From Bacillota bacterium (GTDB taxonomy: Bacteria > Bacillota > Clostridia > Lachnospirales > CAG-274), in NCBI GenBank assembly GCA_017460805.1, contig JAFUAF010000047.1, positions 50,346 to 114,345 on the forward strand: a DNA stretch of 64,000 nucleotides, given 5' to 3'. This document shows, piece by piece, positions 36,402 through 47,053 of the stretch (position 1 is its first letter; each line of letters starts with the position of its first letter). The notes under the pieces were generated by a model. The model was not told the DNA's origin and did not search any database. It saw only the letters and a program-made list of their open reading frames with translations. Made by a program: the position numbers and the translations under genes.

Positions 36402-36515
36402 TCAGCCCTGCTTCTGCTTATGCTTGGGATTATCGCAGATAATTCTTACAGCGCCTTTTCTTCTGATAACTCTACATTTTTCGCACATAGGTTTTACAGA
36501 TGGTCTAACCTTCAT
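36402..36515 (-). CDS. rpmJ: 50S ribosomal protein L36 (zinc form)
   Basis: 37 residues starting [20 protein letters not shown]. The Cys-x2-Cys...Cys...His set (C11, C14, C27, H32) binds zinc. ATG 36515 follows GGAG. Last gene of the operon, 13 bp after infA. Confidence 0.97.
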   Translation of the reverse strand: MKVRPSVKPMCEKCRVIRRKGAVRIICDNPKHKQKQG

Positions 36516-36528
36516 TTTTATTCTCCTT

Positions 36529-36747
36529 TCACTTATCTCTCCAGGTAATTCTGCCCTTTGACAGGTCATACGGGGACATTTCCACGCGTACCTTGTCACC
36601 GGGAATTATTTTGATAAAATTCATACGCAGTTTACCCGAAATATGAGCAAGAATCTTATGTCCGTTTTCCAGTTCAACTTGAAACATAGCATTGGGAAGC
36701 TTCTCAAGGACCGTTCCCTCTACCTCTATAACATCATTTTTTGCCAA
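36529..36747 (-). CDS. infA: Translation initiation factor IF-1
   Basis: 72 residues, the standard length, an OB-fold protein that binds the 30S A site. Signature: [38 protein letters not shown], and [13 protein letters not shown]. It lies between the KOW protein and rpmJ. Confidence 0.98.
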   Translation of the reverse strand: MAKNDVIEVEGTVLEKLPNAMFQVELENGHKILAHISGKLRMNFIKIIPGDKVRVEMSPYDLSKGRITWRDK

Positions 36748-36768
36748 GGTTTTAACCTCCCCTTACCT

Positions 36769-37074
36769 TTACAAAGACTTGGCGTTTACATCCCCGCCCT
36801 TGTATCGATCGTCTAAATAAGTTTTTATTGCTTTTCTTATATCCGCGTCAAGCAGATATTCGCCGTTATTGAGCTTATGGTTAACAGCTGTATCGGTATA
36901 CTTGGTTATCTGAATGTGTATTTTCTTTTTTTTCTTGGGTTTTTCAAGCTTTCTCAGCTTTCCGTCCGCAAGATAAACATAATTGTCGTCAAAATCGACA
37001 ACTATAAACGCCAGCCCCTTATCGCGGCCGCTTTTTGAAAATACCACCTGACCCTTTGTGTACAATACATTCAC
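36769..37074 (-). CDS. KOW-domain RNA-binding protein (L14e-like)
   Basis: 101 residues. An N-terminal KOW motif (GQVVFSKSGRDKGLAFIVVD) is followed by a Lys-rich stretch (KPKKKKKIHI). Clostridia commonly carry this gene between map and infA, as here, where it overlaps map by 4 bp. It presumably binds rRNA or assists ribosome function. The exact role is not established. Confidence 0.9.
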   Translation of the reverse strand: MNVLYTKGQVVFSKSGRDKGLAFIVVDFDDNYVYLADGKLRKLEKPKKKKKIHIQITKYTDTAVNHKLNNGEYLLDADIRKAIKTYLDDRYKGGDVNAKSL

Positions 37075-37847
37075 CCCTTTTGTCCTTGATCTTTGGACAT
37101 TGTCAATATCTCGGGTTCTCTGCCATCGGGCAGGATGAGCACCGTGTTTTCATAGTGGGCGGAATAGCTTCCGTCCCTTGTCACCAGCGTCCATCTGTCA
37201 CTTAAAAGTCTCACCTTGTGAGTACCTATATTGACCATAGGTTCAATGGCAAGAGTCATACCTGCACGCAGCTTTATGCCGCGTTTGTTGTTGCGGTAAT
37301 TGGGTACATCGGGGTCTTCGTGCATTGCTTTGCCTATGCCGTGACCGACACAGTCGCGTACAACGCCGTAGCCCTCGCCCTCCGCGCAGTCCTGTATGGC
37401 TCCCGATATTTTATATAAAAAATTACCGGCTTTTGCAAAACTTATACCACAAAAAAAGCTTTTTTCGGTCACATCTATCAGTTTCTGATGCTCGGGCAGT
37501 ATCTCACCCACAGCGAATGTGCGGGCGGCATCTCCGTGGAAGCCCTCTATACAAGCCCCTGCGTCAATGCTTATTATATCTCCCTCTTTCAGTACCCTGT
37601 CGGAGGGGATGCCGTGCACCACCTGCTCGTTTACGGAGGTACATATACTTGCGGGAAAACCGTACAGACCTTTAAAAGACGGTACAGCACCCATGCTTCG
37701 TATATAATCCTCGGCGATAATATCAAGCTGTTTGGTTGTGATCCCGGGTCTGACCGCTGCCCCGACCGCTTTTATGGCATCTGCCGTAATGCGGCCCGCT
37801 TTGCGCATGGCTTCGATCTCGTCCCCGCTTTTTATGGTAACAGACAT
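37071..37847 (-). CDS. map: Methionine aminopeptidase, type I
   Basis: Removes the initiator Met from nascent proteins. 258 residues without an N-terminal extension (type Ia). Metal ligands are visible in ISIDAGACIEGFHGDAARTF (two Asp), GHGIGKAMHEDP (His), AIEPMVN (Glu) and HYENTVLI (Glu). It starts 1 bp downstream of the adk stop. Confidence 0.97.
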   Translation of the reverse strand: MSVTIKSGDEIEAMRKAGRITADAIKAVGAAVRPGITTKQLDIIAEDYIRSMGAVPSFKGLYGFPASICTSVNEQVVHGIPSDRVLKEGDIISIDAGACIEGFHGDAARTFAVGEILPEHQKLIDVTEKSFFCGISFAKAGNFLYKISGAIQDCAEGEGYGVVRDCVGHGIGKAMHEDPDVPNYRNNKRGIKLRAGMTLAIEPMVNIGTHKVRLLSDRWTLVTRDGSYSAHYENTVLILPDGREPEILTMSKDQGQKG

Positions 37848-37848
37848 A

Positions 37849-38487
37849 TTATTTTACATCCTTGAGTGCGTCAACAGCCTTTGCAAATATATCATCTATA
37901 TCGCCAACGCCGTCTATCTCGGCAAGGATGCCTTTTTTCTTATAGTACTCTATTACCGGTGCAGTTGTTTCATGGTATACCTTAAGGCGGTTTTTAACCG
38001 TTTCCTCATTGTCGTCCTTACGCTGGATAAGCGCTTCGCCGCAGGCATCGCATACGCCGTCCTTTTTGGGCGGATTGTACTTGATGTGGAACATCTGGCC
38101 GCACTTGGGGCAGCCTCTTCTGCCGGTCATTCTGTCTACGATTATTTCATCGTCTACATTAAAGCAGATAACTTTGTCAAGAGGGCCTGTAATTGCGTCA
38201 AGACCTTCGGCCTGTGATACATTTCTGGGATAACCGTCAAGGATATAGCCCTTTTTGCAGTCATCGGCCTTGATTCTTTCTGCAAGCATAGCGGATACGA
38301 TATCGTCGGAAACAAGTCCGCCCGCATTCATTATCTCGCTGACTTTTTTGCCAAGCTCCGTACCGAGCTTCATCTGCTCTCTTAAAAGATCGCCCGTTGA
38401 AATATGTGCAATATCAAAATGCTTTGAAAGCTTTTTTGCCTGTGTGCCTTTTCCGGCACCGGGGCAGCCAATAAGCACAAGTTTCAT
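37849..38487 (-). CDS. adk: Adenylate kinase (zinc-LID type)
   Basis: Interconverts AMP + ATP and 2 ADP. 212 residues with P-loop GCPGAGKGTQ, AMP-site DGYPRNVSQAEGLD and a LID holding four Cys (CPKCGQMF...GVCDACGEAL) for structural zinc, typical of Gram-positives. Separated from secY by 85 bp that contain a hairpin (38517-38542: TTTCCCGC/GCGGGGGAAA), a possible processing or pausing site. Confidence 0.97.
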   Translation of the reverse strand: MKLVLIGCPGAGKGTQAKKLSKHFDIAHISTGDLLREQMKLGTELGKKVSEIMNAGGLVSDDIVSAMLAERIKADDCKKGYILDGYPRNVSQAEGLDAITGPLDKVICFNVDDEIIVDRMTGRRGCPKCGQMFHIKYNPPKKDGVCDACGEALIQRKDDNEETVKNRLKVYHETTAPVIEYYKKKGILAEIDGVGDIDDIFAKAVDALKDVK

Positions 38488-38572
38488 AGTAATTACTTCC
38501 TTTCAAAACAGGAATATGTTTCCCCCGCTTTTATGCGGGAAAAACAAAACCTTTTTTCTTAATTCAAGAAAC

Positions 38573-39814
38573 TCAGTTCAAGAAACCTTTGTAGTGACGC
38601 ATAAGCATCTGGCTTTCGAGCTGCTTAACGATCTCAAGTGCAACACCTGTTACGATCAGAAGTGTAGTACCGCCGAACGAGATGTTGATTTTGAAAATAA
38701 CCTCAAGTAAGATGGGCACAAGAGCTATAAGAGCATAAGCGCACGCACCGATGAGAGAAATTCTGTCAACTACATTCTGGATATAGTCGCTGGTCGGCTT
38801 ACCGGGTCTGATACCGGGGATGAAGCCGCCGCTTTTTTTGATGTTTTCCGCTACTTCAACGGGATTGAAAGCAAAGCCCGTATAGAAGAATGTGAAGCAG
38901 AAGATCAATATTACGTAAAGCACCGCACCAACGGGGTGGGAAGTGCTTAAATAGCGTGATATAGTATCAAGCACACTGTTGTGGAACAGCTGGTTGATAG
39001 TATAGGGGAACTGCAAAAGGCTGATCGCGAAGATGATGGACATAACACCCGCAATATTTACCTTGATGGGGATATAGGAATTCTGACCGCCAAGGATCTG
39101 ACGTCCTACCATCTTTTTGGAATACTGTACGGGGATACGTCTTTCACCGTCCTGAATAAAGATAACGAACACCATTACTACAAGAAGTATAGCAAGGATA
39201 GCGATAACCTTTACCCAGCCCGAAGCGCCGCCTGTTACACCAACGGTGTAAAGAGCGGAAACACCGCTTGCAAGACCCGAAAGGATGTTGGCGAAGATAA
39301 GGAATGAAGCACCGTTGCCGATACCGACTTCCGTAAGTTTTTCACCCATCCACATTACAAATATAGTACCTGTTACCATTGTAACAAGAGCAACTATATA
39401 CGTATAGAAATTTGCGTGCATAAATGCACTTCTTACTGTGTATACCTGACCGCAGCCCTGTAATAACGCAAGGATAACCGCAGCAACACGGGTATACTGA
39501 TTTATCTTCTTTCTGCCTTCCTCGCCCTCTTTTTGTATCTGTTCGAGTTTGGGAATGGCAACAGTAAGAAGCTGCATGATGATGGAGGCGTTGATGTACG
39601 GTCCGATACCCATAGCGAATACTGTACCGTAGTTACCGCCTGCGATCATCTGATAAAGTGTACTGCTGCCGCCCAGGTTTTTGACCTCGTTAAGGTCAAG
39701 ACCGGGAACGGGCAGGTGTGTACCTATTCTGAATATAAACAATACAAGAAGCATGTACAGAATTCTTGTTCTTGTTTCCTTTATCTTAAACGCATTTAAC
39801 AAAGTGGTAAACAA
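38573..39814 (-). CDS. secY: Protein translocase subunit SecY
   Basis: Channel subunit of the Sec translocon, ten membrane helices, 413 residues. It has N-terminal FRIGTHLPVPGLDL, the cytoplasmic loop RRIPVQYSKKMVGRQILGG, and FNPVEVAENIKKSGGFIPGIRPG. It starts directly after the rplO stop (1-bp spacing). Confidence 0.98.
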   Translation of the reverse strand: MFTTLLNAFKIKETRTRILYMLLVLFIFRIGTHLPVPGLDLNEVKNLGGSSTLYQMIAGGNYGTVFAMGIGPYINASIIMQLLTVAIPKLEQIQKEGEEGRKKINQYTRVAAVILALLQGCGQVYTVRSAFMHANFYTYIVALVTMVTGTIFVMWMGEKLTEVGIGNGASFLIFANILSGLASGVSALYTVGVTGGASGWVKVIAILAILLVVMVFVIFIQDGERRIPVQYSKKMVGRQILGGQNSYIPIKVNIAGVMSIIFAISLLQFPYTINQLFHNSVLDTISRYLSTSHPVGAVLYVILIFCFTFFYTGFAFNPVEVAENIKKSGGFIPGIRPGKPTSDYIQNVVDRISLIGACAYALIALVPILLEVIFKINISFGGTTLLIVTGVALEIVKQLESQMLMRHYKGFLN

Positions 39815-40255
39815 TTAAATCACCTCAGCTTTTCCGCCGGCTGCTTCGATCTTTTCTTTAGCCGAAGCACTGAATGCGTTAACCTGTACAGTAAGCTTTT
39901 TAGTGATATCACCGTTGCCTAAGATCTTAACGCCGTCACGGGGATTTGAAACAAGACCCTTTGACTGAAGCGCTGCGATATCAACAACAGTACCGTCTTC
40001 AAATACGTTTAACAGGTTGACATTAATTGCCACGATCTCCTTTGTATTAATGCACTTGAAGCCCCTCTTGGGAATTCTTCTGTAAAGAGGCATCTGACCG
40101 CCCTCAAAGCCGGGTCTTACACCGCCGCCGGAGCGTGCGTTCTGACCCTTGTGACCCTTGCCGGCTGTTTTGCCGTTGCCCGAGCCATGGCCTCTGCCTC
40201 TGCGGAAACTATTTGATGTTGAGCCCTCAGCAGGCTTTAACTCGTATAACTTCAT
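39815..40255 (-). CDS. rplO: 50S ribosomal protein L15
   Basis: 146 residues, Gly/Arg-rich N-terminus ([20 protein letters not shown]) typical of L15. ATG 40255 is chosen over an upstream GTG because GAGGAGG lies 8-9 nt before it. It lies between rpmD and secY. Confidence 0.97.
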   Translation of the reverse strand: MKLYELKPAEGSTSNSFRRGRGHGSGNGKTAGKGHKGQNARSGGGVRPGFEGGQMPLYRRIPKRGFKCINTKEIVAINVNLLNVFEDGTVVDIAALQSKGLVSNPRDGVKILGNGDITKKLTVQVNAFSASAKEKIEAAGGKAEVI

Positions 40256-40278
40256 TTTAGGATGCACCTCCTCTAAAA

Positions 40279-40452
40279 TTAAATTTCTTCTACCTTAACA
40301 AGGTGACTAACCTGCTTGATCATACCTCTGACAGCAGGATTGTCCTGGTGTTCAGCGCTGCTGTGAAGCTTGTTTAAGCCAAGAGCCTGAACTGTCTTTC
40401 TATGCTTAGGGATAGCACCTATTGTAGATTTTACCAATGTAACTTTTAACAT
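40279..40452 (-). CDS. rpmD: 50S ribosomal protein L30
   Basis: 57 residues on the minus strand, [20 protein letters not shown]...[11 protein letters not shown], matching L30. Ribosome site GGGGGATATCG. It fills the gap between rpsE and rplO. Confidence 0.97.
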   Translation of the reverse strand: MLKVTLVKSTIGAIPKHRKTVQALGLNKLHSSAEHQDNPAVRGMIKQVSHLVKVEEI

Positions 40453-40465
40453 TTCGATATCCCCC

Positions 40466-40972
40466 TTAACCCATTATTTCTTCAACAGTCTTGCCGCGAA
40501 GTCTTGCTACGATCTCGGGTGAAGTTACCTTTGAAAGACCCTCAAGTGTTGCGCAAACAACGTTCTTTTTGTTACGAGAGCCCAAAGACTTTGTTCTGAT
40601 GTTCTTGATACCTGCAAGCTCGATTACGGCACGAGCGGGACCACCTGCGATGATACCTGTACCTTCGGGAGCCGGCTTAAGAAGAACTCTTGCGGTGCCG
40701 AACTTACCATAGATCTCATGGTAGATACTGTTATTTTCGTTTCTCTCAACGTAAACAAGGTTTTTCATTGCATCTTCCTTGCCCTTGCGGATAGCGTCGG
40801 GAATTTCTGTAGCCTTACCAAGGCCTACACCTACATGACCGTTCTCATCGCCAACTACTACTAATGCAGTAAAACGGAAAGTACGACCACCCTTAACAAC
40901 CTTTGTTACTCTTTTAAGTGTAACAACTTTATCCTGCAAATCAAGGGTACTTGCATCGATTTTATTTCTCAC
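40466..40972 (-). CDS. rpsE: 30S ribosomal protein S5
   Basis: 168 residues. The double-stranded RNA-binding-like N-domain is [20 protein letters not shown], and the C-domain includes [19 protein letters not shown]. It contacts S4 and helps decoding accuracy. 13 bp before rpmD. Confidence 0.98.
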   Translation of the reverse strand: MRNKIDASTLDLQDKVVTLKRVTKVVKGGRTFRFTALVVVGDENGHVGVGLGKATEIPDAIRKGKEDAMKNLVYVERNENNSIYHEIYGKFGTARVLLKPAPEGTGIIAGGPARAVIELAGIKNIRTKSLGSRNKKNVVCATLEGLSKVTSPEIVARLRGKTVEEIMG

Positions 40973-40990
40973 GATTTTTTTACCTCCCTA

Positions 40991-41359
40991 TTAGAATTGG
41001 AGACCGGCTTCTCTGGCAGCCTCGGCTAAAGCCTGAACTTTACCCTGATAGATATATCCGCCACGGTCAAATACTACGGTAGTAATACCTTTTGCGGCTG
41101 CTTTCTTGGCAACAGCCTCGCCAACTGCCTTAGCAGCCTCTACATCGTTGGTATGCTCTATCTTTGCCTTAACATCAGCTTCCATTGTAGATGCTGCGCA
41201 AAGTGTGTTGCCAACTGTATCGTCAATTATTTGTGCATAGATATGCTTGTTGCTTCTAAACACAGCCAATCTTGGTTTTGCAGCTGTGCCCGAGATCTTG
41301 TTGCGCAGTCTGTAGTGACGCTTTACTCTGGCATCTGCTCTTGATGGCTTTCTGATCAT
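40991..41359 (-). CDS. rplR: 50S ribosomal protein L18
   Basis: 122 residues, binds 5S rRNA. Signature [24 protein letters not shown] start, [18 protein letters not shown] and the C-terminal [20 protein letters not shown]. Located between rplF and rpsE. Confidence 0.98.
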   Translation of the reverse strand: MIRKPSRADARVKRHYRLRNKISGTAAKPRLAVFRSNKHIYAQIIDDTVGNTLCAASTMEADVKAKIEHTNDVEAAKAVGEAVAKKAAAKGITTVVFDRGGYIYQGKVQALAEAAREAGLQF

Positions 41360-41380
41360 AGAGAACTCACTCCTTTATAA

Positions 41381-41920
41381 TTATTTCTTACCTGTCTTAC
41401 CAACCTTACGTCTGATAGTTTCTGTAGTATACTTGATACCCTTGCCCTTATAAGGTTCAGGCGGTCTTTTTGTTCTGATCTCAGCTGCAAACTGACCTAC
41501 CTTTTCCTTGTCGATACCGCTTACTGTTATCTTGTTGCCGTCAACAGTTGTTGTGATACCTTCGGGGTCTTCCATTTCAACAGGGTGAGAATAACCAAGT
41601 GTTAAAGTAAGTTTCTTGCCTGCCTTAGCAGCCCTGTAACCGACACCGTTTATCTCAAGCACCTTGCTGTAACCATTTGTAACACCCTCTACCATGTTGG
41701 CAATAAGTGTTCTGGTCAGGCCGTGCAGTGATTTATATCTCTTTAAGTCGCTGGGGCGTGTTACTACGATCTCTGCGCCCTCAACCTTTATCTCAAGGTC
41801 GTCAACCAATTTACGTGTTAAAGTACCCTTGGGGCCCTTAACGGTTATTACGTTGCCTTCCTCCAGCTTAACGTCAACGCCGGCAGGAATTGCAACAGGT
41901 AATTTACCTATTCTTGACAT
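41381..41920 (-). CDS. rplF: 50S ribosomal protein L6
   Basis: 179 residues, two alpha/beta repeats. Begins [17 protein letters not shown] and ends with the L6 signature [19 protein letters not shown]. Lies near the sarcin-ricin loop in the ribosome. 18 bp after rpsH. Confidence 0.98.
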   Translation of the reverse strand: MSRIGKLPVAIPAGVDVKLEEGNVITVKGPKGTLTRKLVDDLEIKVEGAEIVVTRPSDLKRYKSLHGLTRTLIANMVEGVTNGYSKVLEINGVGYRAAKAGKKLTLTLGYSHPVEMEDPEGITTTVDGNKITVSGIDKEKVGQFAAEIRTKRPPEPYKGKGIKYTTETIRRKVGKTGKK

Positions 41921-41938
41921 GATATATTCCTCCTCGTA

Positions 41939-42340
41939 TTACCAAACGTAGGCGATTACTTCGCCGCCAACGCCAAGCTTTCTTGCTTCCTTGTCGGTGA
42001 TAACGCCCTTGTTTGTGGAAACGATGGCTGTACCCATACCGCCAAGTACTCTCGGTAACTCTTCTGTATTAGCATAAACTCTAAGGCCGGGCTTGGAAAT
42101 TCTCTTGATACCCGAGATAACCTTTTCGTTTTTGTCCTTACCGTATTTTAAAGTGATGCGCATTGTTTTCTTTACGCCGTCTTCTATTATTTCATAGCCT
42201 TTTACGTAACCCTCTTTTGTTAAGATGTCAGCAATAGCAACTTTCATCTTGCTTGAAGGTACGTCTACTGTATCATGCTTAGCAGTGTTTGCATTTCTGA
42301 TTCTTGTAAGCATATCTGCGATCGGATCGCTCATTGACAT
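41939..42340 (-). CDS. rpsH: 30S ribosomal protein S8
   Basis: 133 residues. [20 protein letters not shown] at the start and [20 protein letters not shown] at the end. S8 binds central-domain 16S rRNA and in other bacteria represses this spc section; a target site was not searched for. ATG 42340 has GGAGG 8 nt upstream. Confidence 0.98.
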   Translation of the reverse strand: MSMSDPIADMLTRIRNANTAKHDTVDVPSSKMKVAIADILTKEGYVKGYEIIEDGVKKTMRITLKYGKDKNEKVISGIKRISKPGLRVYANTEELPRVLGGMGTAIVSTNKGVITDKEARKLGVGGEVIAYVW

Positions 42341-42359
42341 TTAAAAAACCTCCTTTCAA

Positions 42360-42545
42360 TTACCAGCTTGCCTTCTTGACACCGGGGATTTGACCTTTGT
42401 AAGCTAATTCACGGAAGCATACTCTGCAAATACCGAATTTTCTTAAAACGGAATGCGGTCTGCCGCAAAGACGGCAGCGTGTATATGCTTGAGTGGAAAA
42501 CTTAGGCTTTCTTGCCTGCTTTATCTTCATAGATGTCTTAGCCAT
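42360..42545 (-). CDS. rpsN: 30S ribosomal protein S14, zinc type
   Basis: 61 residues, the short zinc-ribbon form with C24, C27, C40 and C43 ([19 protein letters not shown]), as in Gram-positives (also named rpsZ). Confidence 0.98.
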   Translation of the reverse strand: MAKTSMKIKQARKPKFSTQAYTRCRLCGRPHSVLRKFGICRVCFRELAYKGQIPGVKKASW

Positions 42546-42562
42546 AACCTGTTTCTCCTCCC

Positions 42563-43102
42563 TTATTTCTTAAATGGCATACCGAATAATCTGAGAAGCT
42601 CTCTTGCTTCCTCATCGGTGTTAGCAGTCGTTACAAATACGATATCCATACCTCTGATCTTGTCGATCTTGTCGTAACGGATCTCGGGGAACATAAGCTG
42701 CTCCTTAACGCCCAGAGTATAGTTGCCTCTGCCGTCAAAGCTCTCTGCGCTTACGCCGCGGAAGTCACGTACACGGGGAAGAGCAAGATTGATAAGTCTG
42801 TTTACAAAACTGTACATCTTCTCTCCTCTTAATGTTACCTTGCAGCCGATAGGCATGCCTGCACGAAGCTTGAATGCAGCGATAGACTTTTTAGCCTTTG
42901 TTACGATAGGCTTCTGACCTGCGATGATGGTCATGTCGTTTACTGCGCTTTCGATAGCCTTTGCATTTTCCTTAGCTTCACCAAGGCCCATGTTTATAAC
43001 GACCTTTTCGATTTTGGGAACTTCCATTTTATTTTTATATGAAAACTTTTTGATCATTGCATCAACGATCTCGCTCTCATAGTATTCTCTTAAAGCGTTC
43101 AC
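42563..43102 (-). CDS. rplE: 50S ribosomal protein L5
   Basis: 179 residues, binds 5S rRNA. Contains [40 protein letters not shown] and [17 protein letters not shown]. Between rplX and rpsN. Confidence 0.98.
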   Translation of the reverse strand: MNALREYYESEIVDAMIKKFSYKNKMEVPKIEKVVINMGLGEAKENAKAIESAVNDMTIIAGQKPIVTKAKKSIAAFKLRAGMPIGCKVTLRGEKMYSFVNRLINLALPRVRDFRGVSAESFDGRGNYTLGVKEQLMFPEIRYDKIDKIRGMDIVFVTTANTDEEARELLRLFGMPFKK

Positions 43103-43122
43103 TTGTTTGCCTCCCTTCGGTA

Positions 43123-43434
43123 TCAGTCAATCAGGTCGCCTGATGGCTTAGCAATACGCTTTTTAACGTTCTTGCCGTCAACGACCTCAACAGTATAACC
43201 TATTCTTACAGGCTTGCCCTTGTAAAGATACATTACATTAGAAGCGTCAAGCGGTGCTTCCTTGGAAACGATGCCGCCTGCCTGCTGAGCTGTAGCCTTA
43301 ACGTGCTTTTTGATCATGTTGACACCCTCAACGATAACCTTGTTGTTCTCGCGGTCAACCTTGAGCACCTTGCCTTCTTCGCCCTTGCACTTGCCTGCTA
43401 TAACCAGAACTTTGTCGCCCTTTTTAATTTTCAT
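43123..43434 (-). CDS. rplX: 50S ribosomal protein L24
   Basis: 103 residues, KOW fold at the N-terminus ([20 protein letters not shown]), an assembly-initiating protein of the large subunit. Confidence 0.98.
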   Translation of the reverse strand: MKIKKGDKVLVIAGKCKGEEGKVLKVDRENNKVIVEGVNMIKKHVKATAQQAGGIVSKEAPLDASNVMYLYKGKPVRIGYTVEVVDGKNVKKRIAKPSGDLID

Positions 43435-43448
43435 TGAACCTTACCTCC

Positions 43449-43817
43449 TTATAATACTTCGGGAGCAAGGGATAATATCTTCATGTACTGCTTTTCACGA
43501 AGCTCTCTTGCTACAGGTCCGAAAATACGAGTACCTCTTGGGTTCTTGTCTTCTTTTATGATAACAGCAGCGTTCTCATCAAACTTGATGTAAGAGCCGT
43601 CGGGTCTTGCTGCGCCCTTCTTTGTGCGGACAACAACAGCCTTAACAACTTCGCCCTTCTTAACAACGCCGCCTGGTGTTGCATCTTTAACAGTAGCAAC
43701 TATAACATCACCGATGTTTGCATATCTTCTGGTCGAACCGCCTAAAACTCTGATGCATAATAATTCCTTAGCGCCCGAGTTGTCTGCAACGACCAATCTG
43801 CTTTCCTGTTGAATCAT
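43449..43817 (-). CDS. rplN: 50S ribosomal protein L14
   Basis: 122 residues, [20 protein letters not shown] at the start and [20 protein letters not shown] at the end, fully typical of L14, which contacts helix 44 at the subunit interface. Confidence 0.98.
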   Translation of the reverse strand: MIQQESRLVVADNSGAKELLCIRVLGGSTRRYANIGDVIVATVKDATPGGVVKKGEVVKAVVVRTKKGAARPDGSYIKFDENAAVIIKEDKNPRGTRIFGPVARELREKQYMKILSLAPEVL

Positions 43818-43847
43818 TTATGATTTCCTCCTATCTCTGCTAAGAAA

Positions 43848-44102
43848 TTACTTAACCTTCTCAACGATAGATACAAGTCTCCATCTCTTATCCTTGGATA
43901 AAGGTCTTGTTTCCATTACCTTAACACGGTCGCCGATCTGGCACTCATTATTCTCGTCATGAGCCTTAAGCTTGTAAGTAGTCTTAACGATTTTGTTGTA
44001 CAATGGATGTCTGACATTATTTTCAACAGCAACCACGATAGTTTTGTCCATCTTGTTGCTGATAACTTTGCCTATTCTTGTTTTACGAAGATTTCTTTCC
44101 AC
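43848..44102 (-). CDS. rpsQ: 30S ribosomal protein S17
   Basis: 84 residues, OB fold. [20 protein letters not shown] and [20 protein letters not shown] are the family marks. 30 bp before rplN. Confidence 0.98.
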   Translation of the reverse strand: MERNLRKTRIGKVISNKMDKTIVVAVENNVRHPLYNKIVKTTYKLKAHDENNECQIGDRVKVMETRPLSKDKRWRLVSIVEKVK

Positions 44103-44129
44103 TTAGATTGTCCTCCTTCCGTGTTAATC

Positions 44130-44333
44130 TCAGCCGTTATTTTTCTGAGTGATAACAGTCTGAATTCTTGCGATGTTCTTGCGAACCTCTGTTATTCTTG
44201 CTGTATTGCTCAGCTGATTAGTTGCATTCTGAAATCTTAAATTGAATAATTCCTTTTTAGCTTCAACTAAATCCTGATTTAACTCGTCGATAGTCTTGCT
44301 TCTGAGGTCTTCTACGAAATTCTTAGTCTTCAT
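44130..44333 (-). CDS. rpmC: 50S ribosomal protein L29
   Basis: 67 residues, two-helix protein at the peptide exit. [20 protein letters not shown] is the signature. Its start overlaps the rplP stop by one base. Confidence 0.98.
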   Translation of the reverse strand: MKTKNFVEDLRSKTIDELNQDLVEAKKELFNLRFQNATNQLSNTARITEVRKNIARIQTVITQKNNG

Positions 44334-44764
44334 TAATTGTCACCCTCCGTTTCAAGGTCTGCGCGGGAAACGATCTTGCACTTGATAGGTAATTTGTGCA
44401 CAGCAAGACGAAGAGCTTCTCTTGCAATTTCCTCGCTTACACCAGCGATCTCGAACATTACGCGGCCCGGCTTAACAACTGCTACCCAATACTCGGGTGA
44501 ACCTTTACCGGAACCCATTCGTGTTTCGGCAGGCTTTTCAGTGATAGGCTTGTCGGGGAAAATTTTGATCCAAACTTTACCGCCACGCTTGATATATCTT
44601 GTCATAGCAATACGGGCAGCCTCGATCTGATTGGAAGTGATCCAGCTGGGTTCCATTGCTACGATACCAAATTCACCGTAAGTGATTTTGTTGCCGCGCA
44701 TAGCCTTGCCTGTCATACGGCCTCTGAACTGCTTACGTCTTTTAACTCTCTTAGGCATTAACAT
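44333..44764 (-). CDS. rplP: 50S ribosomal protein L16
   Basis: 143 residues, [20 protein letters not shown] start and [19 protein letters not shown]. The first ATG overlaps the rpsC stop (TAATG), a coupled start; GGGAG lies 9 nt upstream. Confidence 0.98.
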   Translation of the reverse strand: MLMPKRVKRRKQFRGRMTGKAMRGNKITYGEFGIVAMEPSWITSNQIEAARIAMTRYIKRGGKVWIKIFPDKPITEKPAETRMGSGKGSPEYWVAVVKPGRVMFEIAGVSEEIAREALRLAVHKLPIKCKIVSRADLETEGDN

Positions 44765-45429
44765 TATTCAGCACTCCCTTCCTTTTTTGCTGCCTTCTTC
44801 TCGGGAAGAACTTCGCCCTTGTAGATCCAAACCTTAACACCGATCTTGCCGTATGTTGTGTTTGCCTCTGCAAAGCCGTAGTCGATATCTGCTCTTAAAG
44901 TCTGAAGAGGGATAGTACCGTCATGGTAGCTTTCGCTTCTTGCCATTTCTGCACCGCCTAAACGACCGGAGCAAGCTGTCTTGATACCCTTTGCGCCAAA
45001 CTTCATAGTTCTGCTCATAGCAGATTTCATAGCACGGCGGAAAGTGATACGGTTTTCAAGCTGCTTAGCGATATCCTCTGCAACAAGCTGAGAATCAAGC
45101 TCGGGCTTTTTGATCTCTTCGATATTGATAAGCACTTTCTGTGCTGTCATCTTCTGAAGTTCTGTGCTTAATTCCTGGATGGAAGCACCGTTTCTGCCGA
45201 TGATGATGCCGGGCTTTGAAGTATTGATAGTAATCTTAACTCTTTCGTTGTTTCTTTCGATAGAAACCTTGGAAACACCCGAATTAACTAATTTTTTCTG
45301 GATATAATTTCTGAGCTTCTGGTCTTCAACCAAGAAGTTAGCATAGTCCTTCTTGTCTGCATACCATGTAGAATCCCAGTCCTTTATAATACCAACTCTT
45401 AAGCCATGTGGATTTACTTTCTGACCCAT
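44764..45429 (-). CDS. rpsC: 30S ribosomal protein S3
   Basis: 221 residues. [20 protein letters not shown] start, KH domain with [14 protein letters not shown], and C-domain [20 protein letters not shown]. Part of the mRNA entry helicase. Confidence 0.98.
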   Translation of the reverse strand: MGQKVNPHGLRVGIIKDWDSTWYADKKDYANFLVEDQKLRNYIQKKLVNSGVSKVSIERNNERVKITINTSKPGIIIGRNGASIQELSTELQKMTAQKVLINIEEIKKPELDSQLVAEDIAKQLENRITFRRAMKSAMSRTMKFGAKGIKTACSGRLGGAEMARSESYHDGTIPLQTLRADIDYGFAEANTTYGKIGVKVWIYKGEVLPEKKAAKKEGSAE

Positions 45430-45444
45430 ATTGGTTGAACCTCC

Positions 45445-45834
45445 TTATTTCACATCTAAGTATATTGAAATGTGAGCAGTCTTTTTGTTGATTCTATAAG
45501 CTCTGCCCTGAGCTCTGGGGCGTATTCTCTTGAGAGTCGGGCCCTGATTAGCTGCAACATCAGCAACATACAAACTGTTTACATCTAACTCTAAGTTGTT
45601 CTCTGCATTAGCGATTGCAGACTTTAAAACCTTCTCGATGATCTCGGCAGCGTATCTGGGTGAGTATGCAAGAATTGCCATAGCCTCGCCTACGCTCTTA
45701 CCTTTGATCTGGTTTAAAACTATTCTAGCCTTTGAATCGGAAACACGAACATACTTTGCATGAGCCTGAGCTCTTCTGTCCTTGTTCTGTTCGTTTCTTT
45801 CCTTCTTAATTTGGCTTCTGTGTCCCTTTGCCAT
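45445..45834 (-). CDS. rplV: 50S ribosomal protein L22
   Basis: 129 residues with a Lys/Arg-rich N-terminus, [20 protein letters not shown], and the exit-tunnel hairpin [20 protein letters not shown]. An 87-bp gap separates it from rpsS, longer than other spacings here, with a small hairpin-rich stretch. Confidence 0.98.
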   Translation of the reverse strand: MAKGHRSQIKKERNEQNKDRRAQAHAKYVRVSDSKARIVLNQIKGKSVGEAMAILAYSPRYAAEIIEKVLKSAIANAENNLELDVNSLYVADVAANQGPTLKRIRPRAQGRAYRINKKTAHISIYLDVK

Positions 45835-45921
45835 TTTAAGGCTCCTCCTTCCGGTTTATATAACGCATATCGTGCAGGAAACGGCCTTGCCGCTTCCGTA
45901 CCCGAATGCCGTATTATTTAA

Positions 45922-46206
45922 TTACCTTACTTTAGACTTCTTCTCTGCGTCCTTGCCGTGACCGCGGTAAGTTCTTGTGAGAGCGAACTCGCCAAGCTTG
46001 TGACCTACCATATCCTCTGTGATATATACGGGAACGTGCTTTCTTCCGTCATGAACAGCTATTGTGTGACCGATCATTTCGGGGAAGATAGTTGAACGAC
46101 GAGACCAAGTTTTGATTACGTTCTTTGTATTGGCTTCATTCTGAGCAACAACCTTTTTCATAAGGTGGTCGTCACAGAAAGGTCCTTTTTTAAGTGATCT
46201 GCTCAT
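45922..46206 (-). CDS. rpsS: 30S ribosomal protein S19
   Basis: 94 residues, [19 protein letters not shown] and [20 protein letters not shown]. Binds the head of the 30S together with S13. Confidence 0.98.
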   Translation of the reverse strand: MSRSLKKGPFCDDHLMKKVVAQNEANTKNVIKTWSRRSTIFPEMIGHTIAVHDGRKHVPVYITEDMVGHKLGEFALTRTYRGHGKDAEKKSKVR

Positions 46207-46222
46207 TTATACCTGACCTCCA

Positions 46223-47053
46223 TTATTTGTTTCTGCCGCGAATAATCATCTTATTGCTTGCTTTATGCTTCTTTCTTGTCTTGTAACCGAGAGCAGGCTT
46301 GCCCCAAGGTGTACAAGGTGCGGGACGACCGATAGGTGCACGGCCTTCACCACCACCGTGAGGATGGTCGTTGGGGTTCATAACAGAACCGCGGACTGTA
46401 GGTCTGATACCCATGTGGCGCTTCTTACCTGCCTTACCGATGTTGACAAGTTCGTGGTCACCGTTGCCTACTGCGCCGATAGTAGCGCGGCAGTCTATGG
46501 GGAGAAGTCTCATCTCGCCGGAGGGAAGTCTTACGGTTGCGTACTTGCCTTCCTTAGCCATAAGCTGTGCAACGTTGCCTGCGGAACGAACAAGCTGTCC
46601 GCCTGCGCCGGGCTTCATTTCGATATTGTGTATTTCGGCACCGATAGGGATGTTTCTCATAGGAAGTGCGTTGCCTACTCTTACTTCGGCATCTGCACCG
46701 TTCATGACAGTGTCGCCTACCTTTAAGCCGTTGGGAGCAAGGATGTATCTCTTCTCGCCGTCAGCATAGCATACAAGTGCGATGTTAGCTGTTCTGTTAG
46801 GATCGTACTCGATAGCTGTTACCTTTGCGGGGATACCGTCTTTGTTTCTCTTAAAGTCGATTATTCTGTATTTCTTCTTAGCACCGCCGCCGATGTGACG
46901 AACGGTTATCTTACCCTGATTGTTACGGCCTGCTGTTGTTTTGATATGAACAGTAAGGCTTTTCTCGGGAGTAGATTTTGTTATCTCAGCGAAGTCAGAT
47001 ACTGTCATCTGTCTTCTTGAAGGTGTATAAGGCTTAAATCTCTTAATACCCAT
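46223..47053 (-). CDS. rplB: 50S ribosomal protein L2
   Basis: 276 residues. The peptidyl-transferase-associated loop [20 protein letters not shown] carries the conserved His. N-terminal [21 protein letters not shown] 205-bp spacer, unusually long, separates it from rplW. Confidence 0.98.
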   Translation of the reverse strand: MGIKRFKPYTPSRRQMTVSDFAEITKSTPEKSLTVHIKTTAGRNNQGKITVRHIGGGAKKKYRIIDFKRNKDGIPAKVTAIEYDPNRTANIALVCYADGEKRYILAPNGLKVGDTVMNGADAEVRVGNALPMRNIPIGAEIHNIEMKPGAGGQLVRSAGNVAQLMAKEGKYATVRLPSGEMRLLPIDCRATIGAVGNGDHELVNIGKAGKKRHMGIRPTVRGSVMNPNDHPHGGGEGRAPIGRPAPCTPWGKPALGYKTRKKHKASNKMIIRGRNK

